From positions 126,591,605-126,655,604 of the forward strand of contig CP136064.1 of the NCBI GenBank assembly GCA_032622095.1: a stretch of DNA of 64,000 nt. The letters run 5' to 3'. Source of the stretch: Siphonodentalium dalli (taxonomy: Eukaryota > Mollusca > Scaphopoda > Gadilida > Siphonodentaliidae). The notes under the pieces are model-generated. The model was not told the origin of the DNA. It did not search any database and saw only the letters and a list, made by a program, of their open reading frames with translations. The translations under genes and the position numbers were made by a program. Shown here one piece after another: positions 47,801 to 58,276 of the stretch; position 1 is the first letter of the stretch; every line of letters starts with the position of its first letter.

Positions 47801-48636
47801 GGAAAATGAGCAAAGATCACAACGGAATATCGACCGCACTTATGAAAGAGAGTATCTTCATAATAGCCCCACCACTTAAGCATATATTTAATCTATCGTT
47901 TGAAGAGGGAATATTCCCAAGGAAAATGAAAATTTCCAAAGTAGTCCCCATTCCTAAAATAAATAATTCTAAGGAAATAACAAATTATCGCCCAATCAGT
48001 ATCCTGCCATCGTTCTCTAAACTGCTTGAAAAAATTATGCAAAAACGACTAGTAGATTTTCTAAATAAACAAGAAATCTTGTATAAACACCAATATGGAT
48101 TCAGACCAAATCACTCAACATTTCATCCGATAATGCACCTTCTAGATCATGTCGTTAAAAATAATGATACACCGTCACGGGATTCCACCTTAGCTGTATT
48201 TATTGATTTATCTAAAGCATTCGATACGATCGACCACAACATACTTATATCGAAACTTGACCACTATGGCATCAGGGGTGTAGCAATGTCATGGTTCCAT
48301 AGTTATTTGAATGAGAGGAGGCAATACGTTGAATATAGTGGAAGTACCTCTAGCCTAATGAATACCCCCTGTGGGGTACCCCAAGGCTCAATTCTTGGGC
48401 CGATTATTTTTTTAATATACGTGAATGATATGGTAAATTCTACAACAATGGACATATTATCGTATGCCGATGACACCACACTGTTCACAAGCGGTAAAGA
48501 TGGCGAACTAGTACAAAGTTACGTCAACAATGAATTAGCCAATGTATCCGATTGGTGCTGCTGCAATAAACTTTCAATTAATATTAATAAAAGCAATTAT
48601 ATGCTTTTACACCCACAAAACAATGACAAAAAATGA
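47779..48636 (+). pseudogene. LINE ORF2, reverse transcriptase domain
   Basis: Continues the element in another frame after the frameshift. RT signatures: KMSKDHNGIS (the conserved 'k..GpDgI' segment, aa 9-18), NYRPISILPSFSK (69-81), YGFRPNHST (106-114), FIDLSKAFDTIDH (141-153, with the catalytic Asp), GVPQGSILGP (199-208) and YADD (229-232). The frame stops at TGA 48,634-48,636. The next frame is in phase, so a single premature stop separates RT from the C-terminal region. Wording of the motifs fits the CR1/L2/Rex group. Confidence 0.9.
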
Positions 48637-48642
48637 AATACT

Positions 48643-49344
48643 TTGAAATTAAAGCTAAATAACATTGAATTGAACCGAATAAGAAATCTTGGGCGTGAAT
48701 CCTCGACAAAATTCTTAGGTATCCACATTGATGAGAACTTGACATTCAAAAAGCACATATCCGTAATCTGCTCCAAAATATCACATGCAATCTACTGCAT
48801 CAATAAGGTGAAAAACTTTTTCCCAAGTAAAGCATTGAAAACATTGTACTATGCTCTGATTCAAAGCCACTTAGTTTATGGTATCCAAATATGGGGTCAT
48901 GTTCCGGAAGTCAAGAAAATATTCCTATTACAAAAACGAGCATTGCGTATAATATGCAATAAGAAGTACAGGAGTCACACAGATCCACTATTTAAAAGAG
49001 AGAATATCTTTAAAATATATGACTTACACACTCTCAATTCCTCAATTTTCATGTATGACTGGTGTTATAACCGTCTGCCTGCGTCTTTTGGAATGATGTA
49101 CAACAAACGAGCAAAATCAACCCCAAGACACCCGAATCCCGTACTGTTGGAACTTCCTAGAACTGACTGGTCAGGAAACCTACCCCACCACGCCTTCCCC
49201 ACAACATGGAACAATATGGAAAAAGTCTATACTTCTTGCCAAAGCAGGCACACATTGAAGAAGCGCTTACAGATAGCCATGCTGAGAAATTACCCAGAAA
49301 ATGTACGCTGTAAAAACAAAGGATGTCCCGATTGTGCTCTATAA
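48643..49344 (+). pseudogene. LINE ORF2, C-terminal (thumb and tail) region
   Basis: In phase with the RT frame after one stop codon. FLGIHIDENLTFKKHI (the usual 'fLGv.id..L.w..Hi' segment) is followed by KALKTLYYALIQSHLVYGI and LLQKRALRII, which are hallmarks of the CR1/Jockey-group thumb. The tail then carries LPHHAFPTTWNN and a cysteine pair (CKNKGCPDC) at the very end. It ends at TAA 49,342-49,344 before the 3' UTR. Confidence 0.87.
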
Positions 49345-49744
49345 TACAACGAACATTAATAGTCATACGCGATACATAATCCTAAATCTACTCGAATAAT
49401 GTTCTTCACAACGTACCTGTAAGTGGACACACATCGCATTCTCGTTCCTAGCATGCCCATACACTACCATACATCATAGATGCTACCGTATATTATTATG
49501 ATTACTCTAACGTGGCTATGACCCTATACCGCTAGACATACATAGAACATTACATATATGTAATATTATTAATCTGAATTATCCCAGAACCTCACTCAAC
49601 AAAGAGACTTCCCGGCGATCTTATAGATCCTCATTGTGTTTACCGAACAAAAAATGGTGGTATCTCTCGCCTGAATCCGTTGTAGCAACACAAAACTAAC
49701 TGTTTTGTTCCTAATAAACCCATGGAACTGGAACTGGAACGGAA

Positions 49745-50103
49745 ATAGTCATATGTTTAGAAAACCTGAACAGTTCAAAACATTCATATGGAGAGATAAT
49801 ACATTTTCGATCTTATAACTCGTCTGGATTGGCTCACAACCACACCAATACTTGTGTTTGTTATGCCCTAAGTACTGGATTCTACAAAGTTTCATATATG
49901 ATTATAGTCTGTACGTGTGCGTGGATATGGATACAAGCATCTATATATTCTATTATTTATACCTGTTTTAGGGGGCAGCAGGAAGACAGCCCGATAGGGC
50001 TAGGCTACCCCCGACAATATACTGCTTTACCTTATTATGTATTTCTGCCATTGTATAATTCATGTATATTGTAAATAAATTATCCTATCCTATCCTATCC
50101 TAT
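49745..50103 (+). mobile_element. 3' end of another LINE with (TATCC)n tail
   Basis: An A/T-rich segment reads 'cagcccgatagggctaggct', 'tttaccttattatgtatttc' and 'tatattgtaaataaa', and finishes in four TATCC units at 50,081-50,103. A short-repeat tail after a 3' UTR is typical of CR1-group LINEs. No coding part remains. The left border is only inferred from the end of the neighbouring LINE. Confidence 0.55.
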
Positions 50104-50563
50104 ACGGACAACATTAGTTTTAAAGCGGACGGATAAGCACTCAGTTGGCATTATTGATTGTGATATAGTTATCTCTTGATTACTGTTAACTCTATTACAA
50201 AGACGATAGTGTGGCGATGACGCTCTGAATTAATTAATAAGCGGTCTTTCCTCTTCCATTAAAACTAACAATTTTGAATCCGAAACTGAAAGTACTATCC
50301 ACTAAATGCGATATAACGGAGTTATTTTACATTAATATGATTTGCACCCTTTTGATATATATTCTATAATCAGACACACCAAATTTCGTGACCGTTGAAC
50401 AGGATTTGGGCGTCCAGGGTTATAATTAGCCCTAAAATGTATCCCTACTGAATACAAATGAACTGATTGGCTGGGTGAATGGTGACTCAGTGGGCCAGGA
50501 CCATGATAAATTAGACAGTCATTAATCATCATGACATAAACCTTTGGAATATATTTCTTATTT

Positions 50564-50690
50564 AGAAATGTCAATGCCAGTCCATCATCGGATCATAAAG
50601 CAACAATATGCATTCGCACGAAGAGGAACACACATATACGCATAACACTCACATGGGATGGGATTGGATACCATGGAAGTATATCTGATT
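50564..50690 (+). repeat. Family H 3' segment, copy 1
   Basis: 'agaaatgtcaatgccagtcc', 'atcatcggatcataaagc', 'atatgcattcgc', 'cacatgggatggg' and 'ataccatggaagtatatctg' recur at 53,068-53,192. The ending CCATGGAAGTATA is complementary to the hairpin head TATACTTCCATGG at 52,086, suggesting inverted ends of one family. 50,104-50,563 and 50,691-51,289 contain no recognised gene. Confidence 0.6.
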
Positions 50691-51289
50691 CCATGGAATC
50701 TGACCTCTAGTTTTTGTTATTATTATACTTAACCATTTTTCAACTCCGTAATCTCTGAAAGTATGAGGAGTAGCAAACTAAAAGGTGGTACTATCTTTGG
50801 GGCCAATAAGTTCTAACTAATAGTCACATAACGAATATTGTCCGCGTTTCTCCTGTGGAGTTATCTCCCTTTATCTGCAAAAATATCATTTTATTATCTC
50901 GGAAATTATAAGGAGCAGACCATCGAAAATTGGGCCGTATGCGCACCTCGATATGTCGTACTGCCCACGGGCATCAAAAATTGCGTCCGCACTTTCCCTG
51001 AGGAGTTACCGCCCATAAATATGGAAACCTCTATTTGGTTGTACTCTGTTGTTCTCCCGTATCATCCCAGATAACTGCATTTGGTTTTCATAGTCGTGTT
51101 GACCGTTGTCAGCTTAGTACGAAAAAGAACATTCAACAGGGTCGGACATATATTTTTACACTGAGATGGGGGCAAAAATTTTCGCAAAAAATGTTTTTGA
51201 TTGACATTTATCTATTTCAGTATGTGTACTTCCTGAACGAAAACAAACCCATACCGAAAAAGATTTTTGAAATCCGAGAATAATTGCAA

Positions 51290-51720
51290 GAGTAACGGGC
51301 CCTCAAAGTTTGCAATTTGGGCCCATGTGCTTGTTAACACATCTCCGAAGATGTCGAAGTTTGGATGTCATCTGATACGCCAATGTGTGCGGACTGAAAA
51401 GGGCACGCGGTGAGTCAAATTTTGCCAGTGTCGGTTCATCATTGTGGGTCAGGGGAGGGGTGGTCTGTGGTACCAATTTTTCGAATTTCGAAATTCCATT
51501 GAAAACTGACAGAGTTAGGGGCCCTCAAATTTTTCAATTTTGGGCCCATGTGCTTGTTAACACATCTCCTCCGAAGATGTCGAACTTTGAATGTCATCTG
51601 ATACGCCAATGTGTGTAGGCTGAAGAGAGCACGCGGTGTGCCAAATTTTGTCAGTGTCGGTTCAGTGTTGTGGCTCAGGGGAGGGGTGGTCCGAGGTACC
51701 AAAATTTATTTCGTCTCCGA
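51290..51720 (+). repeat. Tandem repeat, ~222-bp period, two units
   Basis: 51,296-51,480 and 51,519-51,705 align: 'gggccctcaaa', 'tttgggcccatgtgcttgtt', 'aacacatctcc', 'tcatctgatacgccaatgtg', 'gcacgcggtg', 'tcaggggaggggtggtc'. Diverged further modules ('tgggcccatattc', 'ggagttaccgaccctcaaaa') continue to about 52,000. Paired frames on both strands are shadows of the repeat. Confidence 0.8.
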
Positions 51721-52406
51721 ATCGTATGAAACTTGGAATATAACATCTACCTTACTCGTTGATCATAAAACTAAAAACAGATCGGAAATCCGTTAAAAAA
51801 TGGCGGAGATTTTGAAACTTAAAGTTTGAATATGGGCCCATATTCTTTCCAATAACCAAAATGTTATTCGTCTCCGACTCAGATGAAATTTATAACATAC
51901 AATCTCCATTGGAAAAATAACGGAGTTACCGACCCTCAAAATTCGCATTTTGGGCCAGGTTGACAATTTCCCAATCCCGTCACCCAATTTCGAGGCAGGG
52001 TTAAGGAAAAGATATATAATCATCCTACTTCATATTTTCCGTCCCTAAACTGCTATTTTTCAGCTCATGATTCGCCCTATTATTATACTTCCATGGTGTA
52101 ACCAAGGAAGTATATTGTTGTTGTTAAAAAGATAACAGTCACAAACATCGCTGCCCACCGGCATGAATGCTGGAATTTGTGTATGAGGACAGATTACCAT
52201 TGTTCATGGGTCATGTGCTTTCTTTGACCACCCAACTCGGACCTACTATAGTACAGTAAAGTGATTTATAATGACGCCCTAAGTGCCAGTCTGTTAGTCT
52301 TGATGGAAGGTGAATAGCTCTATACACTTGTATTTGGTACAATTGACCCCACCACCCCAAAGGCAGCAATCACAAACACACCATAAATCATCCAGTATAT
52401 ATGTTA

Positions 52407-53065
52407 CTAGCAGGTGACCAGACTTCGTCCGGGCTTTGATCTTGTATTTACCATTTTGAAGGTCAAGGTCAGGTCGGGGTCACGATTTGACCCGTCGAAA
52501 ACACTCCCCCGACAAACGTATCCCTAGGTATCAAATGTCGTCGAAATCCGTTAATATTTTAATTTAATTTGAGTTAATCTGCCTTTTTAATCAAGAGAAA
52601 TGGTGGTACCCGTCCCGTGATTGTACCCGTCCCTAAAAGAGGTACGTTTGTGGGTCCTCGGGCGGAAAAACTTACCCGATGAAAATCGCCCCCGTTCCTT
52701 GGAACCCCTAATTACGAAGACAGAAATAAGAATCACACAACACGCTCATGTCTGGATACAGACACATTCACGTCTGGCCCCAGACATAAGAATAACAATA
52801 CACGCATAGTTACGCTCTTTATCAACGACACTGCGGATACGAACGCTCTTTAACTACCAACGCGATTAACCCCACAGTGCCAGTGACGGTCATTTTGGTG
52901 ACTGGGAATGGAGAAGGAGTGCTCTGATGTTCTCAGAAGCGGTGCGATGACACTTCATATGGGAGTTTACCCTTAGATAGGAAGTTTGGGCTTAATCCGT
53001 CCGGCAGTTTTCCCGGCCATAGCTAACAGACAAACAGACAGACAGAAGTCCCAAAATATATTGTA
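52407..53065 (-). mobile_element. Helitron-like element, family C copy 4, with a 442-bp insertion
   Basis: Minus-strand 3' terminus: hairpin GCCCGGACGAAGTCTGGT, CACCTG, CTAG (52,407-52,410) and T. One module follows to 52,551; the element resumes at 52,994 with 'ccgtccggcagttttcccgg', 'ccatagctaac' and the 'cagacagacagaagtccc' 5' tract. The joined sequence matches copy 1 at ~12,470-12,540. Confidence 0.7.
52552..52993. mobile_element. 442-bp insertion with 7-bp target duplication
   Basis: Lies between two AATCCGT copies (52,545-52,551 and 52,994-53,000), while the uninterrupted family C has only one. The inner sequence starts 'taatattttaattt' and ends 'gtttgggctt'. No clear terminal inverted repeats or A-tail were seen, so class is unknown. 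Confidence 0.6.
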
Positions 53066-53205
53066 GATTTAGAAATGTCAATGCAAGTCCACCATCGGAT
53101 CACAAAACACCGATATGCATTCGCGTTAAGAGGTACACACCTATCGCAATAACACACACATGGAATGGGATACCATGAAAGTATATCTGATATCTATTTC
53201 CAGCC

Positions 53206-53323
53206 ATGAAGTCGACACTGTTCATTGTGCTGGCATTGCTTGTCACGACTGCAGTTATCGTTGCTCATGCAGCGAAGCATGGACCTGGTGTTATCGTACG
53301 CCCCGAAGAGAGTCCTGAGTATG
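53206..53323 (+). CDS. Signal-peptide exon of an unidentified secreted protein
   Basis: The ATG at 53,206 follows an in-frame stop (53,188-53,190), which supports the start. The 39 encoded residues begin MKS, have a hydrophobic core (LFIVLALLVTTAVIV, aa 5-19), a likely signal-peptidase site after AHA (aa 20-22), and a short mature start AKHGPGVIVRPEESPEY. The exon ends in phase 1 at a perfect donor, G|GTAAGT (53,324-53,329). TTTCCAG just upstream (53,197-53,203) could be an acceptor joining a 5' UTR exon. Host family not recognised. Downstream exons may lie in this window or beyond it. Confidence 0.6.
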
Positions 53324-53773
53324 GTAAGTGAATCTCTCTCGATTTCTCACCCCCCCCCCCCCCCCGTGAACCGGTCCTGTACAGGGAGGTAGCAGAAGTT
53401 AAGCTCCTGGTCACAGGGAACAGTTTGGGTAACAAAATATAAGCAAATGTCACACAGATTGAGATGGAAGAAACACGCGGCGAGGACAAACTATCGAGAT
53501 CTTACATTAGCACAAGTTAGCGGCCGAGTGAACTACAAAAGAACATATGCAAGATATACTGCTTTTGTGTTAACATCCATTTATATATAACGTTGACAAA
53601 CCACAGTTTATGTATTCATATCCCATTTTTAAAAATAAAATGCTGATTATCTTTGACAAAAAATAATATATTAAAATAGACGTCGAATGGTTCATTAGTA
53701 ATTGTTCCCATATACTTGTATTGTGAACGGTGAGTAATACGTTATTATTTAACTGCTCTTTTTTAAATTAAAG

Positions 53774-53919
53774 AAACTGTTGAATGGTCCTGCTCGCAGT
53801 GTTTATGGATCTTGTTTGCAGTGGTAGCAATCTGTGAAATGGTTACGACTGCAGGTGGTCTTGCGTCTAGTGGAAATTCTATTAGTACAATGTGTTATGA
53901 CTATATAGTATTGGTTTAA
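53774..53919 (+). CDS. Candidate second exon (weak), possible membrane segment
   Basis: After an AG at 53,772-53,773 the frame that continues exon 1 (phase 1) stays open for 47 codons plus the split codon, then meets TAA at 53,917-53,919. It would encode a cysteine-containing stretch with a hydrophobic segment (LWILFAVVAICEMV). The acceptor's pyrimidine tract is poor and a matching phase has a one in three chance, so this is only a candidate. Confidence 0.2.
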
Positions 53920-54010
53920 ACATATTTATTGCAACCACAGTTACAAGGGATTGAGACACAGGTTATAACAACTTAATACAGCCCCTTTCCCAACAATATT
54001 TAAACAACTG

Positions 54011-54578
54011 TTTACTTGAGTAAAGCCCATTCAATTGATAGCAGACCACCGTCCGACAGTTCCCTGTTACCACCTGCAGACAATGTCCTTAAAATTTTGG
54101 AAACGCGGGAGTTTGATGTCGTTGAGTTCTCTTGGGTGACGTCTTAGAAATATCGGTCGTTCCAAAGGCAGGTATTCTTGAGATGCCGTATCTATATATA
54201 AAAAAGACGATAAACAGATCTACAAACAAGTACTTTGACAAGAATAAGCTAGAAAATGGGGGAAACATAATACGAAACTATCCGATTATGTCCGTGAAAC
54301 ATCAACATTACACTAATATGAAATTTTGCAATGCAAATACGTCTTTAATTTATCTCATTTTGTCGCCTATTTGTGTGTTTCATAATTTTGTTTCAAATAT
54401 CGTATCGTTCGTCTGTCGGTTGTGAAACAATGCGAAATGTGTTATGTGCTAAACAATACACCTCACGTGATATGATTAGTAAAAGTGCTCGCTATTACTT
54501 GAATAAAGCCCATTACATTGATATCAGACCACCGTCAGACAGTACCCTTACCACATGCAGACAGTATCATTTGGAAGA
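54011..54578 (+). repeat. Direct repeat pair, ~85 bp, 482 bp apart
   Basis: 54,011-54,095 and 54,493-54,578 share 'tacttga.taaagcccatt', 'attgata.cagaccaccgtc' and 'gacagt.ccct.ttaccac.tgcagacaa'. The 143-codon frame at 54,373-54,804 runs across copy 2. Because it includes this repeat and lacks any domain, I do not call it a gene. A poly(C) run at 53,351-53,366 and 54,805-55,595 hold nothing else of note. Confidence 0.75.
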
Positions 54579-55595
54579 TCGGGTCCCCTGCGAACGTTAC
54601 CATTGCCAATCTGTCGCCCTCGATTTTGTGTTCCAGGGGGGGCCGTTGGCCATCAAAAGATTAATAAATTCGATTCAGTGTCTATTGAAGAGTACGATTA
54701 ATGGATACTCGATGGACGATGTTTCATTTTTTCGGTTTATTCGTCCGATAGTGAAAATGTTGATAAAAGTCTCATTTTATCAGCCAATACGACTTGTATT
54801 GTAAAAAAAATATAGATGATCATCTGCGGTAATTATATGAACTTCCCTATAAATTATAACTCACTCATTTATGCCTTATATCCTTATATATGTTCGCTGG
54901 TGAAAATTCGTTATATCTTCTAAAAGCTACCGGTGTGGTTGGGGTCCCCCGTTAACGCGTTTACATAGTACCACAACCACTGCTAACTCGCTGAACAGGA
55001 GCGATTCACATGGGGTGTCACCCATTCCTTGTTTGAATCATTATGTGATTGTGCATCATTATGGTCTCGATCACAAGGGAACCGAAACCACGAGAAAATC
55101 TCAGACCCCTTAAACATGGTACCCGGGCATTCCCCGTGCACTCTTATACGAAACGATATTCCACCTCCGACACGTCATCGCCCAAACATTTTTCCCACGC
55201 GGATATTATTATTATGCTCACCCATTATACATAATGAAGTATGTAAAAAGGCTGTGACGGGAGCCATAATGCTACGTTCACACATATGACACTATTGTAA
55301 ATTTTAATGCAATCTTTCGCAGATGGATTTTGCCTTGCAATGTGATATCGCTTATTAATTAGAACTATAGTGACACGATGGTTCGTGTGATTAATTATTG
55401 TCAGGTATTTAAAGGTTAATGGCGATCTACCGTCGTCCTATAATAATGGTTTTATGTTTAATTTGCCATTCCTTATGGAGTATACACTTGACTGGCATTT
55501 AAATTTAAGTTATAAAAAGGGCAGAAACATGCAACATAAACAAATTATTATTCTTGTCATGTCAGACTTATGTCATTTCGTGTACAATTCGATTG

Positions 55596-56060
55596 TCAAA
55601 ATTCAAAATGGCGACCAAAATTTCGACCGAAAGTGGTAAAATTTGATAATTTTCGCTAAATTTCACCAGATCGTTTCCATTTATAAGAAATCTATTGGTT
55701 TAAATGGCCATTTATGACAAAAAATACGATTCTAAATCAATATATGATAATTGTGAGCCATATCACGAGGATTGGGCCCTTCAGTTTCCCTCAAATTCCA
55801 ATATATGTAGTAAATTTCGAAGAAAAATCAATTATTATTTTAATGCCCATAATATCCAGAATCGAATACACAAGTATGCTGAATACCAATTATATGTCAG
55901 ACATGAACCACTAGTGTACATTCTAGCCGAAATGAGGCCACCACTTCCCAAAATAGGGACAAAATGGACACCGGAAGTAGTAAAATTTGGCAATATTAAC
56001 TAAAGTTCACCCGATTGTTTCCATATAGACGAAATCTGTTGACTTAATTGGCTAGTTGCA
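55596..56060 (+). repeat. Degenerate tandem modules, ~350-bp spacing
   Basis: 'caaaatggcgaccaaaattt', 'agtggtaaaatttgataatt', 'tcaccagatcgtttccat' and 'gaaatctattggtttaaatg' near 55,600-55,705 return as 'ggtaaaatttggcaatatta'-like words near 55,975-56,055. The short open frames between are within the repeat. 56,061-57,084 has no recognised feature. Confidence 0.55.
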
Positions 56061-57084
56061 TCACCTTAAATGATGTCCAGTCCTAATCCGATAGTAATGA
56101 GCAATATACAGAGAATTTGTTGGCGTTGGAACTGGCAATCGAAAGTAAAAAAAATCAAACTTTTTATTGATTTGTAACAAAATATTCTCATATCGAATAT
56201 AATTTATAGCCAATTGTCCTATATGCCATCAGATGTGTGTCCAAAGCAACTAAACTAGTATCCAAATACACCAAATTAAATCTAAGTGTCCAACATATGG
56301 GTGATTCTCCCGTAAACGAGCAAACCCATGTCCTGCGTTATTAGTTCATCCTATGAAAAACAATGGCCACCATACATAAAAGTGATGGTAATGATCTTGT
56401 AGCTCACGATACAGGCATTTATTAGATACATTTCGGGTTTAGTATGGACGTGTGACAACATATATGCCATGTGTATATTACAGGCTACGTACCCCGAAAC
56501 AGCATGTCCCAAATCAAAGGCATTCAACTTCCCTGATTGTTCCCATTCGCCACCGATCGATTTATCTTTAAACCAATTAATATTCTTGTGCGGAATTTTG
56601 CACTGAACGCCATGCAATTCGTATAATTTTATGAAATAAAATATTTAGTTAGTGGAAAGCATGTGAAGTCTTCCAAAAGCATGTCCCGTTATATAGAATC
56701 ATTACCCAAACGCACGATAAAGACGGCGGATATTTTCACCAGAAACATAGCTTGTTCATATCTATGGTTGCATCGTGGAGTAAATATCCTTTAATGTCTA
56801 GAAAAAATAAACCAAGGTTATGTTTCCTTGAATAATTTGTCAAAATCAACCTTTGAAACTAGAAATCGCTAGCGTATATTTATTCAGCGTCTGATGATAC
56901 CCACCCTGTTTGGTCTCATTTCAGGAACGATAACTCTATCCGAAGTACACGACCTATATGCAGTACATGGTGTTTGACCTATATTCTCCGCCCACGCGTC
57001 GGTCTATTTGTATACCGGTTGGGCATGTCCGGACATGACCCGTTGGTTATATCCAATGGGATAATGTTAAAGTGACACTCGCAT

Positions 57085-57380
57085 TGAAAACTTACAAAAA
57101 ATTCAAAAATTCAAAAACTTCAAAAATTTCAAAAATTTCAAAAACTTCAAAAACGTCAAAAACTTCAAAAACTTCAAAAACTTCAAAAACTTCAAAAATC
57201 GCAAAAAATTTCAAAAAAGTTTAAAAACTTCAAAATACTCAAAAATTTCAAAAAACTTAAAAAACTTTTCAAAAAGAAACAAAAATGAAAAACAGAAAAA
57301 AATTCATAAATTAAAAAAATATGAAAAACTTAAAAAACTTCAACTTTTTCTAAAATTCAAAAATACTTTAAAATTAAATT
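57085..57380 (+). repeat. Microsatellite-like array of TTCAAAAAC units
   Basis: About 30 units of 9-10 bases built on 'acttcaaaa' and 'atttcaaaa' decay toward A-rich sequence at the right. The strand is strongly asymmetric (few G), so it is a purine-poor/A-rich simple repeat that could be mis-sized in assembly. Confidence 0.9.
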
Positions 57381-57517
57381 AAAATTAACTGTCTTTTAAT
57401 ATATCTAACCCACTGCCACTTCTAAGGGTTCCACACTACACCTGAGGGGATATTGAGTGGTCTACACACGTCTCCTAAACCCTAGAATAAGATCCAGCCC
57501 ATAAGAAACACCGCCTC

Positions 57518-57652
57518 CTGCAATGCCTGTCATTCGAATCTGACGCAATCCCTACTTCTGGCGCAATGCCTGAGTCATTCGAATCTGGCGCAATCCCTAC
57601 TTCCGGCGCAACGCCTGAGTCATTGGAATCTGACGCAATCCCTCGCGAAACC
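57518..57652 (+). repeat. Minisatellite, 45-bp period, three units
   Basis: Units of 'cgcaatccctacttctggcg' + 'caatgcctgagtcattcgaa' + 'tctgg'. The third unit ends at 'cgcaatccctcgcgaaacc'. As 45 is a multiple of three, a frame stays open through it, but no start or homology supports a gene. Confidence 0.85.
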
Positions 57653-57984
57653 TACCGGCTGACTCCACACCCATCGGCTAAACGTTGTATCACATGCTTA
57701 TTATTTGATCATATCGTGGAAATTCAATGTTTTGTCATCACTCATGAGATATAACCCATATCCACTGAAAAAGGGTGGATATCCTCTATTTATTTATAAT
57801 TTTTTCTTTGTTATCTTTTTTTTATCCCTCTTTTTTATCTACCACTTCCTGTTTTTATTCGCTCTTCTTTTTCTTACAACTTCTAATCCCTCATAATCTT
57901 CGAATATCCACTTTCATCTCCAAGTTTTTGAAAAAATTCCTTGTTTAGTAGCACCTCCAGATGGGCTCTATAGAATTTGAACGA

Positions 57985-58145
57985 GGCATCCATCTTGGAT
58001 ATTACTCTTTCTATGACTAAATCCGTTAGCACGCTCTACAGATATCATATAGGTAGCACGCTCTACAGATGTCATATAGGCCTCTTCACATCTTGTTTTC
58101 CATAATTTATTCATTCCTAATCGCTCCATTGACTGTAACAAATTA
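57985..58145 (+). repeat. Family A fragment
   Basis: 'catccatcttggatattact', 'ctatgactaaatccgttagc' and 'cattcctaatcgctccattg' 'actgtaac' follow the last module of family A. The phrase 'agcacgctctacagatatca' 'tatagg' is duplicated within it. Neither the 3' subterminal repeat nor the hairpin is present. Confidence 0.65.
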
Positions 58146-58253
58146 AATTACCCCCTCCCCCTGTATTTAGAATACATCCTTGATTATTAATATTTCCTCC
58201 TTTCATGGTGTGCATGTTCCTTGGGACATCTTTGCTAATGTGAAGCCACACCT

Positions 58254-58276
58254 ATTATATATATATATATATATAC
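58254..58276. repeat. (TA)n microsatellite
   Basis: A run of about ten TA units. 58,277-59,649 contains no recognised gene or repeat beyond the shared phrase 'ggtatgaactagcc' at 58,398 and 58,712. Confidence 0.9.

Larger units (their letters stand above)
46200..49742 (+). mobile_element. CR1-group LINE, nearly full-length ORF2, decayed
   Basis: Contains an AP-endonuclease domain, a reverse transcriptase and a C-terminal region in order, followed by ~400 bases of 3' UTR. The UTR ends at 'aataaacccat' and a short TGGAAC tandem (49,724-49,742), a typical microsatellite-like LINE tail. There is no separate ORF1 upstream, and the 5' boundary is uncertain. One frameshift and one stop make this copy inactive by itself. 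Clade assignment rests on the RT motif wording. Confidence 0.85.
52075..53192 (+). mobile_element. Family H element, copy 2, carrying a family C insertion
   Basis: Head: ATACTTCCATGGTGTAACC / AAGGAAGTAT hairpin at 52,086-52,115. Tail: 'agaaatgtcaatgcaagtcc' to 'ataccatgaaagtatatctg' at 53,068-53,192. Family C copy 4 lies inside (52,407-53,065); without it H is ~460 bases. The tail ends about 15 bases before the start codon of the signal-peptide exon. Confidence 0.5.

Noticed and set aside
50564-53192. The ~125-bp direct repeats at 50,564 and 53,068 as LTRs of a retrotransposon.
   Set aside because: No TG...CA ends, no gag/pol similarity between them, and the repeats end in a complement of the family H head, so they are better explained as two family H tails.
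54373-54804. 143-codon plus-strand frame with several cysteines.
   Set aside because: It spans one copy of an 85-bp direct repeat and shows no domain or signal peptide.
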